A program made the position numbers and the translations under genes. From NCBI RefSeq assembly GCF_030272615.1, contig NW_026729296.1, positions 47,036 through 111,035 of the forward strand: a stretch of 64,000 nucleotides of DNA, in the 5' to 3' direction. A model generated the notes under the pieces. The model did no database searches. It was not told the origin of the DNA and saw only the letters and a list, made by a program, of their open reading frames with translations. Positions 48,505 through 60,400 of the stretch are shown here, piece by piece; positions within the stretch are counted from its first letter, which is position 1, and each line of letters opens with the position of its first letter. Source of the DNA: Cryptomeria japonica (taxonomy: Eukaryota > Streptophyta > Pinopsida > Cupressales > Cupressaceae).

Positions 48505-51500
48505 TGTAGTACCCCATTTTGATCGGACTTATTAGACTGATTGTGTGTTTCAGTTTACTATTCAGTTGGCACTTTATTGCTCGTCATTTTGCAGACGTAA
48601 TTGATATTATTTCATGTTTATCTGGATATTGGATGCATGAGTTACTTTCAGTATTTCAGTATTGGTGATTTCTAGTGTTTCATGGATTATTGCTCGTACT
48701 GACATTTTACTTTATCTAGGTGATGTGTCATATATATGTTGCGTGTTTGCTATTGTATTGGATGCAAGGGGACGATTTTCCTTCACTCGTTTTGTTGAGA
48801 CAGGGAACGTCACGATTCTCCTTCATCGGTGTGCGTGCCGTGTATTCTATATCTATATGCATGTATGTGTGCTTCGGTGATGCAGGATATTGCGGGTACA
48901 AGTACCGGGTAGGTACGGGGTATCGTCTCCACCTGGCTTCACAGGTCTGAGCATGCCTTATATGTCCGATGGGAGTGGAGGAGATAGCTTTTGACCCTAG
49001 TCCTTACCTCAGTCTGTTATTGTGAGTGCCGTCAGTCGGTCGTTCATCCCTTTTGTCTGAATTTTGAGTCTTGTTACTTTTCCTCGATTTGCGTGCCTTG
49101 GTGGTTCGGTTAATTATTTAAAGTTTAAGTTGTCATTATTGTTGACTTGAGCGATTCATTCCTTATTATGCCTTATGTCTTGAATCAAGCGTAATTGATT
49201 AGTTATTAGATTTTAACTGTTAGTTGCTTATTTGGAAAAGAAATCGTGTTTAGATCCAACGGAGGAAGTAGAATAGATTAGTTAATTGCTTTTAAATATA
49301 TGCAAAGAAAGTTAACTCATTGTTTTCCTATTTAGTAGAAAAATTGATTTAATTGCTATTTATGAAAATGTAATTTTCAAAAAGAGGAAATTTTCATTTA
49401 TTTGTTTTGAGAAATATGAAAAAGAAAAATAGAAAAAGAAAAGAAAGTCAAATGGGGGATTTTAATGTTTTTTTTTAAAATAGAAATTTTGGCAACCTAG
49501 AAAATTAGGTTAAGGAGATTTTTCTTCTACATCATTTTGGAGGAGATTTTGGGGGTTATGCTTATTTTGGAGGAGGAGAAAGAAATTTTGGAAAAAAATT
49601 TGCTTGAAGGGTGGATTTGGGTGTGAACTAGCTGGGATTCTTGCTGAAGCATACCATTCTTGCTTGGAAATCAAAAAGGTTGGTTGAATCCTTGCTTATT
49701 GCAACAAAAAAAAAAAATCATTGCTTTCTTCCCATTTGCTGTTAATTGTTTAAAATCTTGAATTGTGAATTGTGGGTGTTGGGTGTTTGTTTGTCATGGG
49801 TTGTGGAAGAAGAATTCTACCATTTTGTTATCAAATTCAAACTTAATTTCTCTCCATGTAGTTTCCTTAATTGAATTTATATTGTTTCATCTTTGCTATG
49901 CAAGAAATTTCTTGGTTTATCATGCTGTTTGTAATTAGGAATTTTGATGGGTTTTGGTAGTGTTATGCTGGCAAAATTTTTTGCCAAGCATTCATAAAAT
50001 ACTTCTCCCTCGAAATTTCCAGTTTTAAAAATGATGCTTATGAGTTAAATTTCCTTGTTCATGCTTGATTGGGAGCAAATAAATTCAATTGGGGTTTGGG
50101 GATTAAGATTATTCTCATTTAATTAAATTTTTAGAGCAAACTGGGTTGATTTGGATGGAAGTTTATTCCCCCTGTTTTGTCTCAGAAGATTGGTTATTGC
50201 TGGTAAAATTGGCATTACCAGTGACTCCTTTTAATTTGTTTTTTGGTTTGTATGTTTGATAAAATACGATGGCTGGGAGATTAATTTTTAATTTTGTTTG
50301 ACAGAGGTTTTCACCTCTGTCTGTGTCTTGAGTTTTTGTTTTTTTAGCCTCTGTCGTTTTTATTTAAAACAAGTTTTAAATTGTTAATTTAAATAAAATT
50401 AAATTGATTAAATTTAAAACCAATTGCATTGGGGGCGGTGACGGGGAGCTGGGCTCGACCCAGCCATGCACCCCCCTTTCCTTCCCTTCCCTCCCTGCTC
50501 GCTGCAACACCCAGCATGGGTACAGCAGCAGCGCTGCTTTCCCCAAGGAGGGGATGCAGCTCGCTGCATTTCCCAGTTTGGGAAAGGCAGCGCTTGCTGC
50601 AGTGGGTGCATGAGGGCCCCACATGGTGGTTTAAATATTGTTTTGTTTTAATATTTTTTTTTAGTTTTAAAAAAAAATGAAAATAATGTTAATTATATAT
50701 CGTGGTTTGAATTAAATCAATAAGTGTTTTGGTGTTTAATATTAAGTAAGAATATATTGTTATTTAAACAATAATAACAATATGTTGTTATATAATATTA
50801 AATAATAATAATAATATGTTAATTGTAGTATGTAACGATGTTGAGCTTATTTAATAATTTTTCGATTTTAGTAATGAGGATATTTGCCTGGTATTGTGTA
50901 AATAAATTAAACGATTTAGAGGTTAGTATTAATGTTGGAATTAAGGAAAGTTTAGGTTAAATTTGATATTAGTGTTGTTATCCAGTATTGAAAAATAATC
51001 GTATGATGTTGTATTCGACAAATAGTCGTTATTTGGAATTATTTCATATTAGCCAATATTTACATTTGTTTAATTGGATTTAAATGTTGACTGCTCAAAG
51101 AAAGATTGCTTGTGGTGTTTTTATAATTGCAGTCTAGTTGTTTTAATGTCGTCGCATTATGTTTAAAACTGTCATTATGTTGTCGATGTTTACCCTTGGT
51201 CAGGTGTCGATGTTCAAACCTTGAGGAAGTGGGCTTTTATGTGTTATGTCCCTTATGGTTAACTCTGGGTTTGTGACTGTAAGTCCTCCACCTGTGTTAT
51301 GTCTAGATAATTTATGGTTGTTAGTCCACCATAGAATTCTCATAGATAGTCTTATCCAGTTAGTGACCTAGTAGAGAGAGTGGCTTTCGAGCGGGGGCCG
51401 CACCCAAAGTGGATGGCAGGATAACCCCTCGAAAGTCAGCTATTAAGTGATAACCTAATAATTTGTTTAGGGGGTGGGTAGTTATTAATTTAATTAAGAT

Positions 51501-52430
51501 AATACACCCCGTACACGGTTGAGTGCTTGTATAGGCTCAAGGTGTTTGGGAAGGCCTGGAATGGCAAACCTACCACCTTGTCCTCACGAAAGGATGGTAG
51601 GGTCCGCATGATGCTTAGATGGAGCCGGGGGTTCGAGAGAGGTTACCAGGATAACCCATGATGGGGGTCGGGACCTATGGAGACCTTCCTAGGGTAACCA
51701 TGTTAAGCCATGTGATGACACTCTCTCTCTAGGGTCGCTAGTGTTTTGTGAGTCGAGTCACTTGTGTACTGCGGAGTCATGTGTACTGTTGTATTTCTCT
51801 TGCTTGCTTGAGGGTCGTCTGCTATCTCCTAGCACGGTGGGGTGGTTCCATTTTGGGGATCACATGGTCGGGTGGTAGTGCCACTTCCCATCGGATACCT
51901 TGTTCCTACCTTCACGCGAGGATTGGCTTCGCCGGTGCATCTTGGTTCTTGCTTCTTGTAGCACTTATATTCTTGATTTTGTACCTTGAGGCCCATGTGG
52001 TCATTGTATCAGCAACTTGTAACCTTTGTAATTTATTGGTCTATGGAAGCCATGTAATTTATGGAATATTTTAATTTAAGTCATGGGATGTATATTGTTT
52101 CAATTATCTTCCTATTTTGTATAAATGAATCTTTGGAAGTATGTATGTTGTAATTCTTTCAGCCTATCCTTTGGAGATCAATTTATGAATATGAATTATT
52201 TAATCGTTATTGGCTTTCCTTAATTTAAATGGATGATTGGATTAATATTGTGATGTGGTTTTATTTAGAAGTAATCTTCGTTGGTAACCCTTTAGGATGT
52301 TAGTCTTCCGCTTATGTTAATTATTGAGCAAAGTTATGATTATTTCCTTTAATCTTTAAAAAAAAATTATTGCGCCTTTTTGTTGCCTTGTTGTGTTGCT
52401 ATCCTTTAGGGTTCCTGGCGGGGCATTACA
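48505..52430 (+). repeat. 3' LTR of the Tekay-like element
   Basis: 3926 bp. Same sequence as 39858-43614 with scattered, mostly transition differences and an extra block at about 50298-50470 that includes GACAGAGG...CCTCTGTC-type short inverted repeats. Confidence 0.95.
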
Positions 52431-52435
52431 TCTTC

Positions 52436-53005
52436 TAGGTGACCTTCCTTGATTTGGGAATGAAGAACAATTATGCATACATACATATGATATATATACA
52501 TGAATTATCATACAGCATACTGACCCCGAGGAAAGCGAAGTCACCTTGTGCTTTGTGTTTTGTGTCTATTATCCTTGGGTTTATCTCACACTTGGGGGCT
52601 AAATCTTTGCGATAACATGCTCCTTTCCTTCTCATTTCTTATGTGTATCACTACGTTAAAACAATCACCCCCGTTGAGGCGTGTGCAATCGCTTTAACGT
52701 AGGGGGGCATACACCCTGACTATCCTTTCAAGATACTTGAAAATTTCTTGGCGAACTTAGCTTTGCCTTGAAAATTTTTGGTATTTTTCTTACATGACTC
52801 ATAGTGAGGGAACCTTACTACTGACAGTCATGGTTCTCCCTCGTGATCTTCCCTTTTACTTTGTCAATCGAAGTTGTAAGATCCTTAGTCCACTGGGGGC
52901 TTGGTGTATCTTGTCTCCTTGACGTGGTGAAAGTCTTTCAATGTTGTTTCCTTGTACTTTACCGGAAGTATGAGCATACATACTCTCGCTAAAGTGGGGG
53001 CTAAA
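52436..53005 (+). other. 3' untranslated part of the gag-protease element
   Basis: Non-coding continuation of the host element after the Tekay-like insertion. It ends with the purine tract AAAGTGGGGGCTAAA (52991-53005). No pol sequence. Confidence 0.8.
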
Positions 53006-54286
53006 TGTAGCGTCCTAAAATTGCGACACTTGCAATTTCGATTGCATTTCGGTCTTCACGATGGCGACGCAACATGCAACCTGAATGGAGACCCCGAAAC
53101 TTGCTCACGACACTAAAAACTGCATTTTTCAAGCACCCTGGCCTGAACCTCCCTGCACCCTGCTGTCTCGGGAGGTGGGACCAGAGCGCCCAGCACCCTG
53201 GTCCTTCAGGACCAGGGCGCTCAGCGCCCTGGTCCCCCAGGACCATGGCGCCTAGCGCCCTGGTCCCTGGGCCTATTTTGGGCCCGGTCTCCTAGGGGAC
53301 TTCGGGTCTTTTTTATTGTAATTTGGAAATTATTGTTCCCTGGTCGGCCTAAGGTCAGGAAAATCAGTCTTTTAACCCTAATTGGCAAGTATATAAACTA
53401 CATTTTTCTCTCTCATTTGGCATGGATGAGGAGGATATATGTAAAAGCGTGGAAACTATACTCAAGCATTCAAGCACTCAAGCATTCAAGCATTCAAGCA
53501 TTCCTTCTAAGTCTCCATTCAAGGCTAAGTGTTGCATTCAAGACAAGGATTCAACCATTGAAGAGGAGATCACTTACTACATGCTAAAACATACAACAAT
53601 ACAACAAACAACAACATCTATACCTTCGCACATAAGGATACAAACATCCTTAGAACAAGGTATTAGTACTTGTTTTATATTACAGACATTTACATTTATA
53701 GCATTTCTCATTTCTTGGTTAATTCCAAAACCAGGGTTTGACCTAAAGGCAAACCCCTAATCCCTAACCCCCCAATCATCTTCGCTTTTCTGTGTGTAGG
53801 TTGCAGGTATGCGGCTGAAATTGAAGATCTGGAATCCTTGTGCAGAGACGAATAGATCCCCCTTCGTTTCGCGTATTTTTCGGTGGACCGTGGTGCTGGG
53901 CGCCATCGTCCTGACAACTTTTGCTCAAATTTATAGGACAGCGCCGTATCGACATTTTACTACTAATTCCAGGTCCGCAGCTTCATCCTATATCCCTATC
54001 TCAGTTTATAAGCGAATCTTTGTCACTTTCTATGCATTCCTAGCTTAATTCTCCTATGCACATTCTTTACAAAGGAGGGTAGTCTTGCTGTCTTAACCCT
54101 TGAAACACATTTAGCATCCAATCTTGCCTTGTGTGGGATTGGATCTTGTGAGTTTCAACCCCTCTTTTGAATGTAAAGTCTCTCCCTTAAGTGAAAACCA
54201 TCAACCCTAGCGAACCTCCCTTCTCTCTCCTCGAAGTTGGAAGAGGGGAGTGCAACTAGGGTTCGATTGCGATTTTTCGCTTTACA
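53006..54286 (+). repeat. 3' LTR of the gag-protease element
   Basis: 1281 bp. Compared with the 5' LTR it has more copies of the AGCGCCCTGGTCC-type block (about 53185-53270) and an expanded 10-bp CAAGCATT-type repeat (about 53461-53502). Confidence 0.9.
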
Positions 54287-54291
54287 ATAGT

Positions 54292-55260
54292 TAATAGGTC
54301 CTAGTATGTTAAAAGGGGAATTGTCGTAATAGTATGTTAAGAGGCCCGTATGGTTGTAAATAGTTAATTTAATGTACTTAGATTAGGAATTTCAAATTTA
54401 GCATCTACAAATTATAGGATGTATGTGGCTTAAGGGGACAAGCCTAAATTATAGGATGTATGTGGCTTAATGGGACAGGCCTAAATTATAGGATGTAAGT
54501 GTAACATTTCCTAATTACTTGTGTCTTAAGGGGACATGGTCAAAATTTAATTTAATTTGATCATAATTAAGTTTAATAAATTAAATATATAGTTAATAGG
54601 ACCTATTACATGCTATTTAAGAGGCCCTTATGGTTGTAATTAGTTAATTTCATGTAAGTTTAGAATAGGAATTTCAAATTTAGCATCCACAAATTTTGTA
54701 ATTAATCATTTAAGACACATGACTTAAAGGGATTGGGCTAATTAGGATGTATGTGGCTTAAGATGATAGGCCTAATTAGGATGTATGTGGCTTAATACCA
54801 TCTGCCTAGATTATAGGATGTATGTGGCAAGTAAAGGAAAGAGGATTTACTTTAAATATAGGACACACATGTGTCTTAAGGGGATCATTTTATAAGGTCC
54901 TAGTATATACATATAGTTAATAGGTCCTAGTATACATTTTATAAGGTCCTAGTATACATATAGTTTATAGGTCCTAGTATACATATAGTTAAGAGGATCA
55001 TTTTATAAGAAGATTTACTTTAAATATAGTTAATAGGTCCTAGTATACATTAAAACGGGTATGATTGTAATAGTATGTTTTAAGAGGGGTATAGTCGTAA
55101 TTATTTAATTAGTTAATTTCATGTACTTAGAATAGTAATTATAAATTTAACATCTACAAATTTTGTAATTAATCATTTAAGACACCTGACTTAAGGGGAT
55201 GGACGTATGTACACAATATAGGAGATCTTATGTGGTCAAATTGGGTCATAAGGGGTACAT
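54292..55260 (-). repeat. CTTAAG-bearing array, inverted (part 2)
   Basis: Resumes exactly where 33843 stopped: the third ~318 bp unit is completed and a fourth begins near 54315. Shorter diverged pieces follow with GTGGCTTAAG and TAATAGGTCCTAGTATA repeats. Confidence 0.75.
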
Positions 55261-55299
55261 GTTGTGTACATAAATGTTAAAAAGTGGCATGTGTGTGAC

Positions 55300-56165
55300 G
55301 GACCTTTAGGACCACATTGTGTTGTAAGGGGTCATGCATGTGTTCTAATGCATGTGTGGCCCCTTAGGACCACATATGAGCCCTTTTAACATCCTATACT
55401 TAGTGTATGCAATATACCCCAGCTACTAGGATGGTAAAAGAGGTCATATGTGGTCCTAAGGGGTCACACATGTGTTCTAACATGTGTGTGACCCCTTAGG
55501 ACTAGATTATGACCCATTAGAACATAATGTGGTCCTAGTAAAGGCTCATCACACACATGCACGCATTCTAACTCAAGCTATAATATAGACATGCCTCAAA
55601 CTAGATTATAGGACAAATGTGGCTTAAAAGGGGAATGAATTTGAAAATAGGAGATGGCTTAAGGAGATACACGCATGTGTTATACAATGTACATGTGCGA
55701 CCCCATGGGATCGTGCATAGTGTCCTAAGGGGTCATGTATGTGGTCCTAAGGGGTCACACATGCACATGTGTGACCCCTTAGGACTAGATTATGACCCAT
55801 TAGAACATAATGTGGTCCTAGTAAAGGCTCATGACACACATGCACGCATTCTAACTCAAGCTTTAATATAGACATGCCTCAAACTAGATTATAGCACAAA
55901 TGTGGCTTAAAAGGGGAATGAATTTGAAAATAGGAGATGGCTTAAGGGGATACACGCCTATGTTATACAATGTACATTTGCGACCCCATGGGATCATGCA
56001 TAGTGTCCTAAGGGGTCATGTATGTGGTCCTAAGGGGTCACACATGTACATTAGAATGCACATGCATGACCCCTTAAGACCACATACATGACCCCTTTGG
56101 ACACTATGGCTGATACTATGGGGTCATATGTGGTCGTAAGGGGTTGGACATGATGTGATCCTATG
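55300..56165. repeat. CCTAAGGGGTCA palindrome region with a 283 bp direct duplication
   Basis: GTGGTCCTAAGGGGTCACAC and its complement alternate. 55744-55785 is a near-perfect palindrome (20-bp arms, 2-bp centre) and 55454-55500 a slightly imperfect one. A unit of about 283 bp starting ATGTGGCTTAAAAGGGGAAT is repeated at 55617 and 55900. No credible ORF. Confidence 0.75.
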
Positions 56166-56694
56166 TGGTCATAGGGGGTATGTTGTATACAATTTAAAGA
56201 TGTTTTAAATAGTTTCATTTTTGTTGTATTTTTTTGGTTTTGGTTTTCATTTTCATTTTTGTTTTGATCTTGTAAATCAAATGTTTTGGTTTTGATTTTT
56301 TTGGGGTTTTCGTTTCGTTTAAAAAAAATCCTAATCTAATCAATTCATAAAAAAAATTCAAACTAAATTTAACTAATTTTTAAAATAAAAACATACTTTT
56401 TTAATGAAAAAAAATTATTGAGCTAAAATTTTTTTTTTTCTAACAAGATAAATAAATTTAAAACTAAAAATTATTAACAAAAAAAATAATTTTAAACTAA
56501 AAAATCTAATTTTTTAACTAAAAATTAATATAAACATGAATTATTGAATAAAAATGGGTGTTGGGCATACCTAGAAGACTTGAAGGCGGGTTGCTGGCAA
56601 TTCCTGGGAGGGCTCCACTCCTTGAATCAGGATCCCGTATGCCAAAAATGAGCTGCATTTCGTTAAAAAAAATAAATTATATATTCGAAATGAG
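56166..56694. other. AT-rich stretch near the right end of the DNA transposon
   Basis: T-rich and A-rich low-complexity sequence, no gene recognised. Confidence 0.5.
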
Positions 56695-56835
56695 ATCTTG
56701 TGTTGAAATGAAATGGGATCCCGTTTCATTTCAACACGAGATCCCATTTCGTTTTCAACACGGGATCCCATTTGGAGCTCTAGGCTCAAGATCCCGTTTG
56801 ATTTTAGGCTCAGGATGCCGAGAGCCAACATGATC
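56695..56835 (-). repeat. Right subterminal GGGATC cluster
   Basis: GGGATCCC/GAGATCCC copies with TTTCAACACG between them, mirroring 23685-23812 at the other end. Confidence 0.55.
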
Positions 56836-56900
56836 CTGATTCGTCTCCTATTCTTTTTGTCTGGTTTCAACTTTTTAACTAAGTCCAAAACTTCCACATT

Positions 56901-56928
56901 AAGTGGACACGACTTCTTGCACTTACCC
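56901..56928 (-). repeat. Right TIR of the DNA transposon
   Basis: Ends CTTGCACTTACCC; complement of the left TIR with one mismatch. The adjoining CCACATTAAGTGG (56894-56906) is an imperfect palindrome in the same place as the left palindrome. Confidence 0.9.
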
Positions 56929-57203
56929 GACTGGTAGATCATAGTTTTCCAATCAAAAGTTAACTATCGCTTGGGTCCTTCGTATCGCTTGTGATCCTTG
57001 AACCACTTGGGGTCTCCATACCACTTGAGCTCTTCAGTCAATCTGTGACCGGTAAACATCTTCTGCAAAATATTGATAGTCTAAAGACTATACATTCAAT
57101 ATTACACAATACCGGTTGGAACAATTACCGGTTGAGCATAAATCATACATCAAGAAAGTGTGTGTCCATCAATGATAATCAAAACATCGTCAAAATGCCA
57201 ACA
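56929..57203 (-). repeat. 3' LTR of the copia-like element, proximal part
   Basis: Starts with the second GACT and matches 63191-63487. It ends CCAACA, which is TGTTGG on minus. Confidence 0.92.
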
Positions 57204-57215
57204 ATCTCCCCCTTT
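57204..57215 (-). promoter_or_regulatory. Polypurine tract of the copia-like element
   Basis: AAAGGGGGAGAT on minus, directly before TGTTGGC of the LTR. The same tract precedes LTR2 of the TRIM at 1.7 kb. Confidence 0.85.
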
Positions 57216-57458
57216 GGCATTGATGGCAACACTTAGGAAAATTTTCACATCTAAGTGTTTTTACAACAATAACAAAATGATGCTACAATCAAAATTACTC
57301 CCCCTAAGCATATACACTACTTCCTTTGCAAAAAAAAATTACAAGTGCATGAAATGGTAACATTCACCAAAATTTTAAGTACACTACTCCCCCTCTGCCA
57401 ACAATGACAAAGTAATGCAAAGTAACCCCTGTTTCCTTATAAAAAAAAGAGTAGATGT

Positions 57459-60400
57459 TTATGACAATAAGGAATGAAATTTCTCAAAAATAGATTTAAA
57501 GTCCTGCATAAAAGTTTTCATGGCCAATGTCCATGACTCAAGTAATGAGGTAACAACCTCACTTTCAGTCTTCATCTAGAATGAAAGATCTTCCATTGCA
57601 TCAATGGTACTCATCTCTTGAGTTACCATGATAGCTTCTAGGTTGAGAAAACATTTATGAAGAATCTACAGTCTTAGCAATAAGAGCAGTTGAAGCTCGT
57701 GCAAATCTCTAGTCCGGTTGCTGATCTCTAAGTCCATATTGGTTGTCTGACACTAAAAGTGATGAACTATTTGCCCATATGTAGTGAAGAGATCATAGGG
57801 CATCTTGAAGGTGCTGATATATGCCTGGAACTCCGATTGGAGTTTATCTTTCTATTTAAGCACATCGTCACAAAATAGATGGGGTTGGCAGATTTTACTC
57901 AAAAGTAATTTGCCCTCATCCATAGCAACACTGATATCCTTTTGTTGTTTCAGTAGTTGTGTCTGGAGCTCATTCATTTTCTTGAATAAGGCAACGTTGA
58001 GTGCCTTTTCATGGTTCTTCTTTGCAGTGGCTTCAGCAACATCTTCCAAGCATTGTACCTAGTCCTCCACTATAGTACAAAGAAGTTTGAGCTTAGAGAG
58101 AGAGGAATCGGTACTGGGGAGGTTGGTACCAAGAATTAAACTAGTAAGGGTGTCAACCGTAGTTTGTATGACATCCCGTTCTTTCTTCCTTCACAATTCT
58201 TCCAATCTTTCTTGTGGAAGTTTGATGCTATGCAGTAGCTCAGACTCATCTGCAAGAGTTAGATCAATAAGACTAGTGGTATCAACCTATTTGGTTTGAT
58301 CACTGGTTGCCTTAGGAGTCTGCCCTCCTTCTTCTATTTTGATCTCTGCTTCTTTGTTCTTCTTTGCTTCCTTCTCCTATTCTGCTCTTTTCTTATCCTC
58401 TTCTTTCTTATTTTTCTCCTCTTCTTATTTTTTCTTTTCTTCCTCCTTCCTTTCTTCTTCCTTCCTCTTGTCTTCTTCTTTCTTCTTCTTCTCTTCTTTC
58501 CTCTTCTCCTCTTCTTTCCTCTTCTCTTCCTCCTTTCTCTTGTTTTCTTCTTGCCTTGCTTTTTCTTCTTGCTCTTTCTTTGTTTGTTCTTTGTCCTGCT
58601 TTTCTTTCTCAACTTGTTCCTTATCAGGAGTGACATCCTCATTATCTAAGGCATCAACATCAATAGTGTCAATTTTCTCTATCATTCTTTCACCTTCACT
58701 GTCAAATGCCTCATCCAGTTTTCCTGAGGATAGGTCAGGTTCTTGTTCAGCCTGCTTAGTAGCTTTAGATACTTGGTGCATATTGACAACAACTTTCACA
58801 TGTATGTGAGTATCCTTTTCCACTTTAGAAGCTTTTCCTTCTAGTAGCTTGAGTCTTCTCCTTCTCATGAAGAACATGCCTTTGTTCTTATCCATTATAT
58901 CAAATAATTCAGAATTTGAGGCATGAGGAAAGTATTCTACAAAAAATTTCTCCCTGATTTCTTGTTCTTTTTTAATGACAATGTGCCATTTATTATATAA
59001 AGACTTATATAAAGAATCTAGTGTAACTGATCTAATCTCAGATGGCGACCAATCATTAATACATAAGTATTTGATGACTTCTTGTTCTACGTCCTCTTTC
59101 TCATTATCATTAAAATCATCAAAATATTCCCTTAAATCATCAAGCACTTTTCTCCTAATATTATTAAGAGTTCTCTGACAATGTGTCATTGGCTTATAAG
59201 AGGAAATATCTATATTTACTGGTGCTGAAGTTGCAGGAATATTACCGGTAGACTTCTCCTTCTTGCTTGATTGCCTTATCTTCTTTGTTTGAATTTTCGG
59301 TTCAGTGTCCTCTAACTTTGGTGAGTTGGTTTTGGTTTTCCACTTCCTCTCAAATACCTTTGCTGGAATAACGTCAGGTTTCTTCTTAGCTGGTGACCGC
59401 TTGGTCACTTTCAGACTGGCAGAGGTAACTGGTGTAGATACTAATGGCACTGCTTTGCCCTTTTTATGTTTTGGGTCTTCAACCGCTGTGACCCTTTCCA
59501 CATAGGTACCGGTTCTCTTTTTCTTAGCATCCAGTGGTGAGGCAAGTAGGGTAGATGCATACCCAATCAACATGTCATTCATTACTTCATACCCCATTGG
59601 TTCAACTACTTCCTTTCTTTGTTCCACCGCTTCCATTATGCAGTCATCTATTCCTATTGTGAAGCAGATGTCATCTTCATACTTTTTCACAATATCATTA
59701 GATATCCTCATTCTCTAGCTCATTTTTTGCTTGAATTCATCAAAATACTTGTTAAGAAACTCACGATATCTAGTTCCTACTACTTGTAGACTTTCCTTGA
59801 TTTGCTTGGAAACTAGTAAGTCAGCAGACCATTGAACATCACCTACTCTAGGGAAATAACCTTGAAAGTAGAAGAATAAACTGACCAGAAGTTGGCCAAA
59901 TCTAAACCTTAGAGAATTTTCATGTTTGATGGACTTCAGATTTAACAACAATTGCTTCTGTAGATAGGTACATAGGTCAAATGTAGTGTCTTCCTTATTC
60001 ATTTTGTAAGTAGCATTCATTGAAGCAATAGGGACATAATTCATTCTGCTGGCATAGAATATCTGGTAACCAATCACCATGCAAGCATATTTCACCAGAT
60101 CGTCAAAGATGGTATTGACGGTCATCACCTGTTGGTCACTCACAGAATCGGTGAGCTTTGTCATTTTAGTTTTGGTGACCTTTCGTAGAGCTGGTACCTC
60201 TCCAATATTCCATAAACCGATGATGGAATGAATTGCTTCTAGTGTGATGTCATGCGTCTGCTCAAGATACATCTTATCACCATGTACTCTACTGAGGATG
60301 ATGTGGATATGTTCTTCTATGAACTCTTCCAAAAAGTACACCGCATTGTGCAGTTTCATCTTCTCAAGGACACTATACTTAGGTTTGATCTTCTTGTCAT

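Larger units (their letters stand above)
39858..52430 (+). mobile_element. Full-length Ty3/gypsy element, Tekay/Del-like chromovirus
   Basis: 12,573 bp. LTRs 39858-43614 and 48505-52430 begin TGTAGTACCCC and end GCATTACA. TCTTC flanks both ends (39853-39857 and 52431-52435). Met-tRNA primer site at 43617-43628, purine tract at 48494-48504. Gag and pol lie in one frame from about 44080 to 48469. The domain order protease, reverse transcriptase, RNase H, integrase and the C-terminal chromodomain-like tail is that of chromoviruses; the tail wording and the long LTRs favour Tekay/Del. It is the youngest insertion in the window: its LTRs look nearly identical apart from one ~170 bp indel. Confidence 0.95.
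33849..54286 (+). mobile_element. Non-autonomous gag-protease LTR element (gypsy, Tat-like), interrupted
   Basis: LTRs 33849-35081 and 53006-54286 start TGTAGCGTCC and end TTTACA. ATAGT flanks both sides (33844-33848 and 54287-54291), and the host repeat is continuous when the element is removed. A primer site candidate TGGTGAACCTGACGTGAAC (35085-35103) and a purine tract AAAGTGGGGGCTAAA (52991-53005) are in place. The only ORF is gag plus protease-like. Reverse transcriptase, RNase H and integrase are missing, although the rest of the internal region is present on both sides of the nested Tekay-like element. Net length is 7860 bp. Confidence 0.9.
22799..56928 (+). mobile_element. 34.1 kb DNA transposon with 28 bp TIRs and GACT duplication
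   Basis: The ends are inverted repeats: GGGTAAGTGCAAGAAGT... on the left and the exact complement on the right, 27 of 28 bases matching. GACT is duplicated at 22795-22798 and 56929-56932. The sister LTR of the host element (around 63191) carries the same flank with a single GACT, an internal empty site. Two nested LTR elements account for 20.4 kb, leaving about 13.7 kb. Cargo: a decayed DDE/D-like transposase gene (plus), an unrecognised multi-exon gene (minus), subterminal GGGATC clusters and large tandem arrays. A 4-bp duplication fits superfamilies such as Sola, Academ or Ginger; I cannot decide which. Confidence 0.88.

Noticed and set aside
50376-50680. Several overlapping ORFs rich in Pro/Ala/Cys
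   Set aside because: They read the GC-rich inverted-repeat block of the LTR in several frames on both strands.
58334-58642. Lys/Arg- or Phe/Ser-rich ORFs on both strands
   Set aside because: Shadows of the KEEEKRKEE repeat in ORF2 of the copia-like element.
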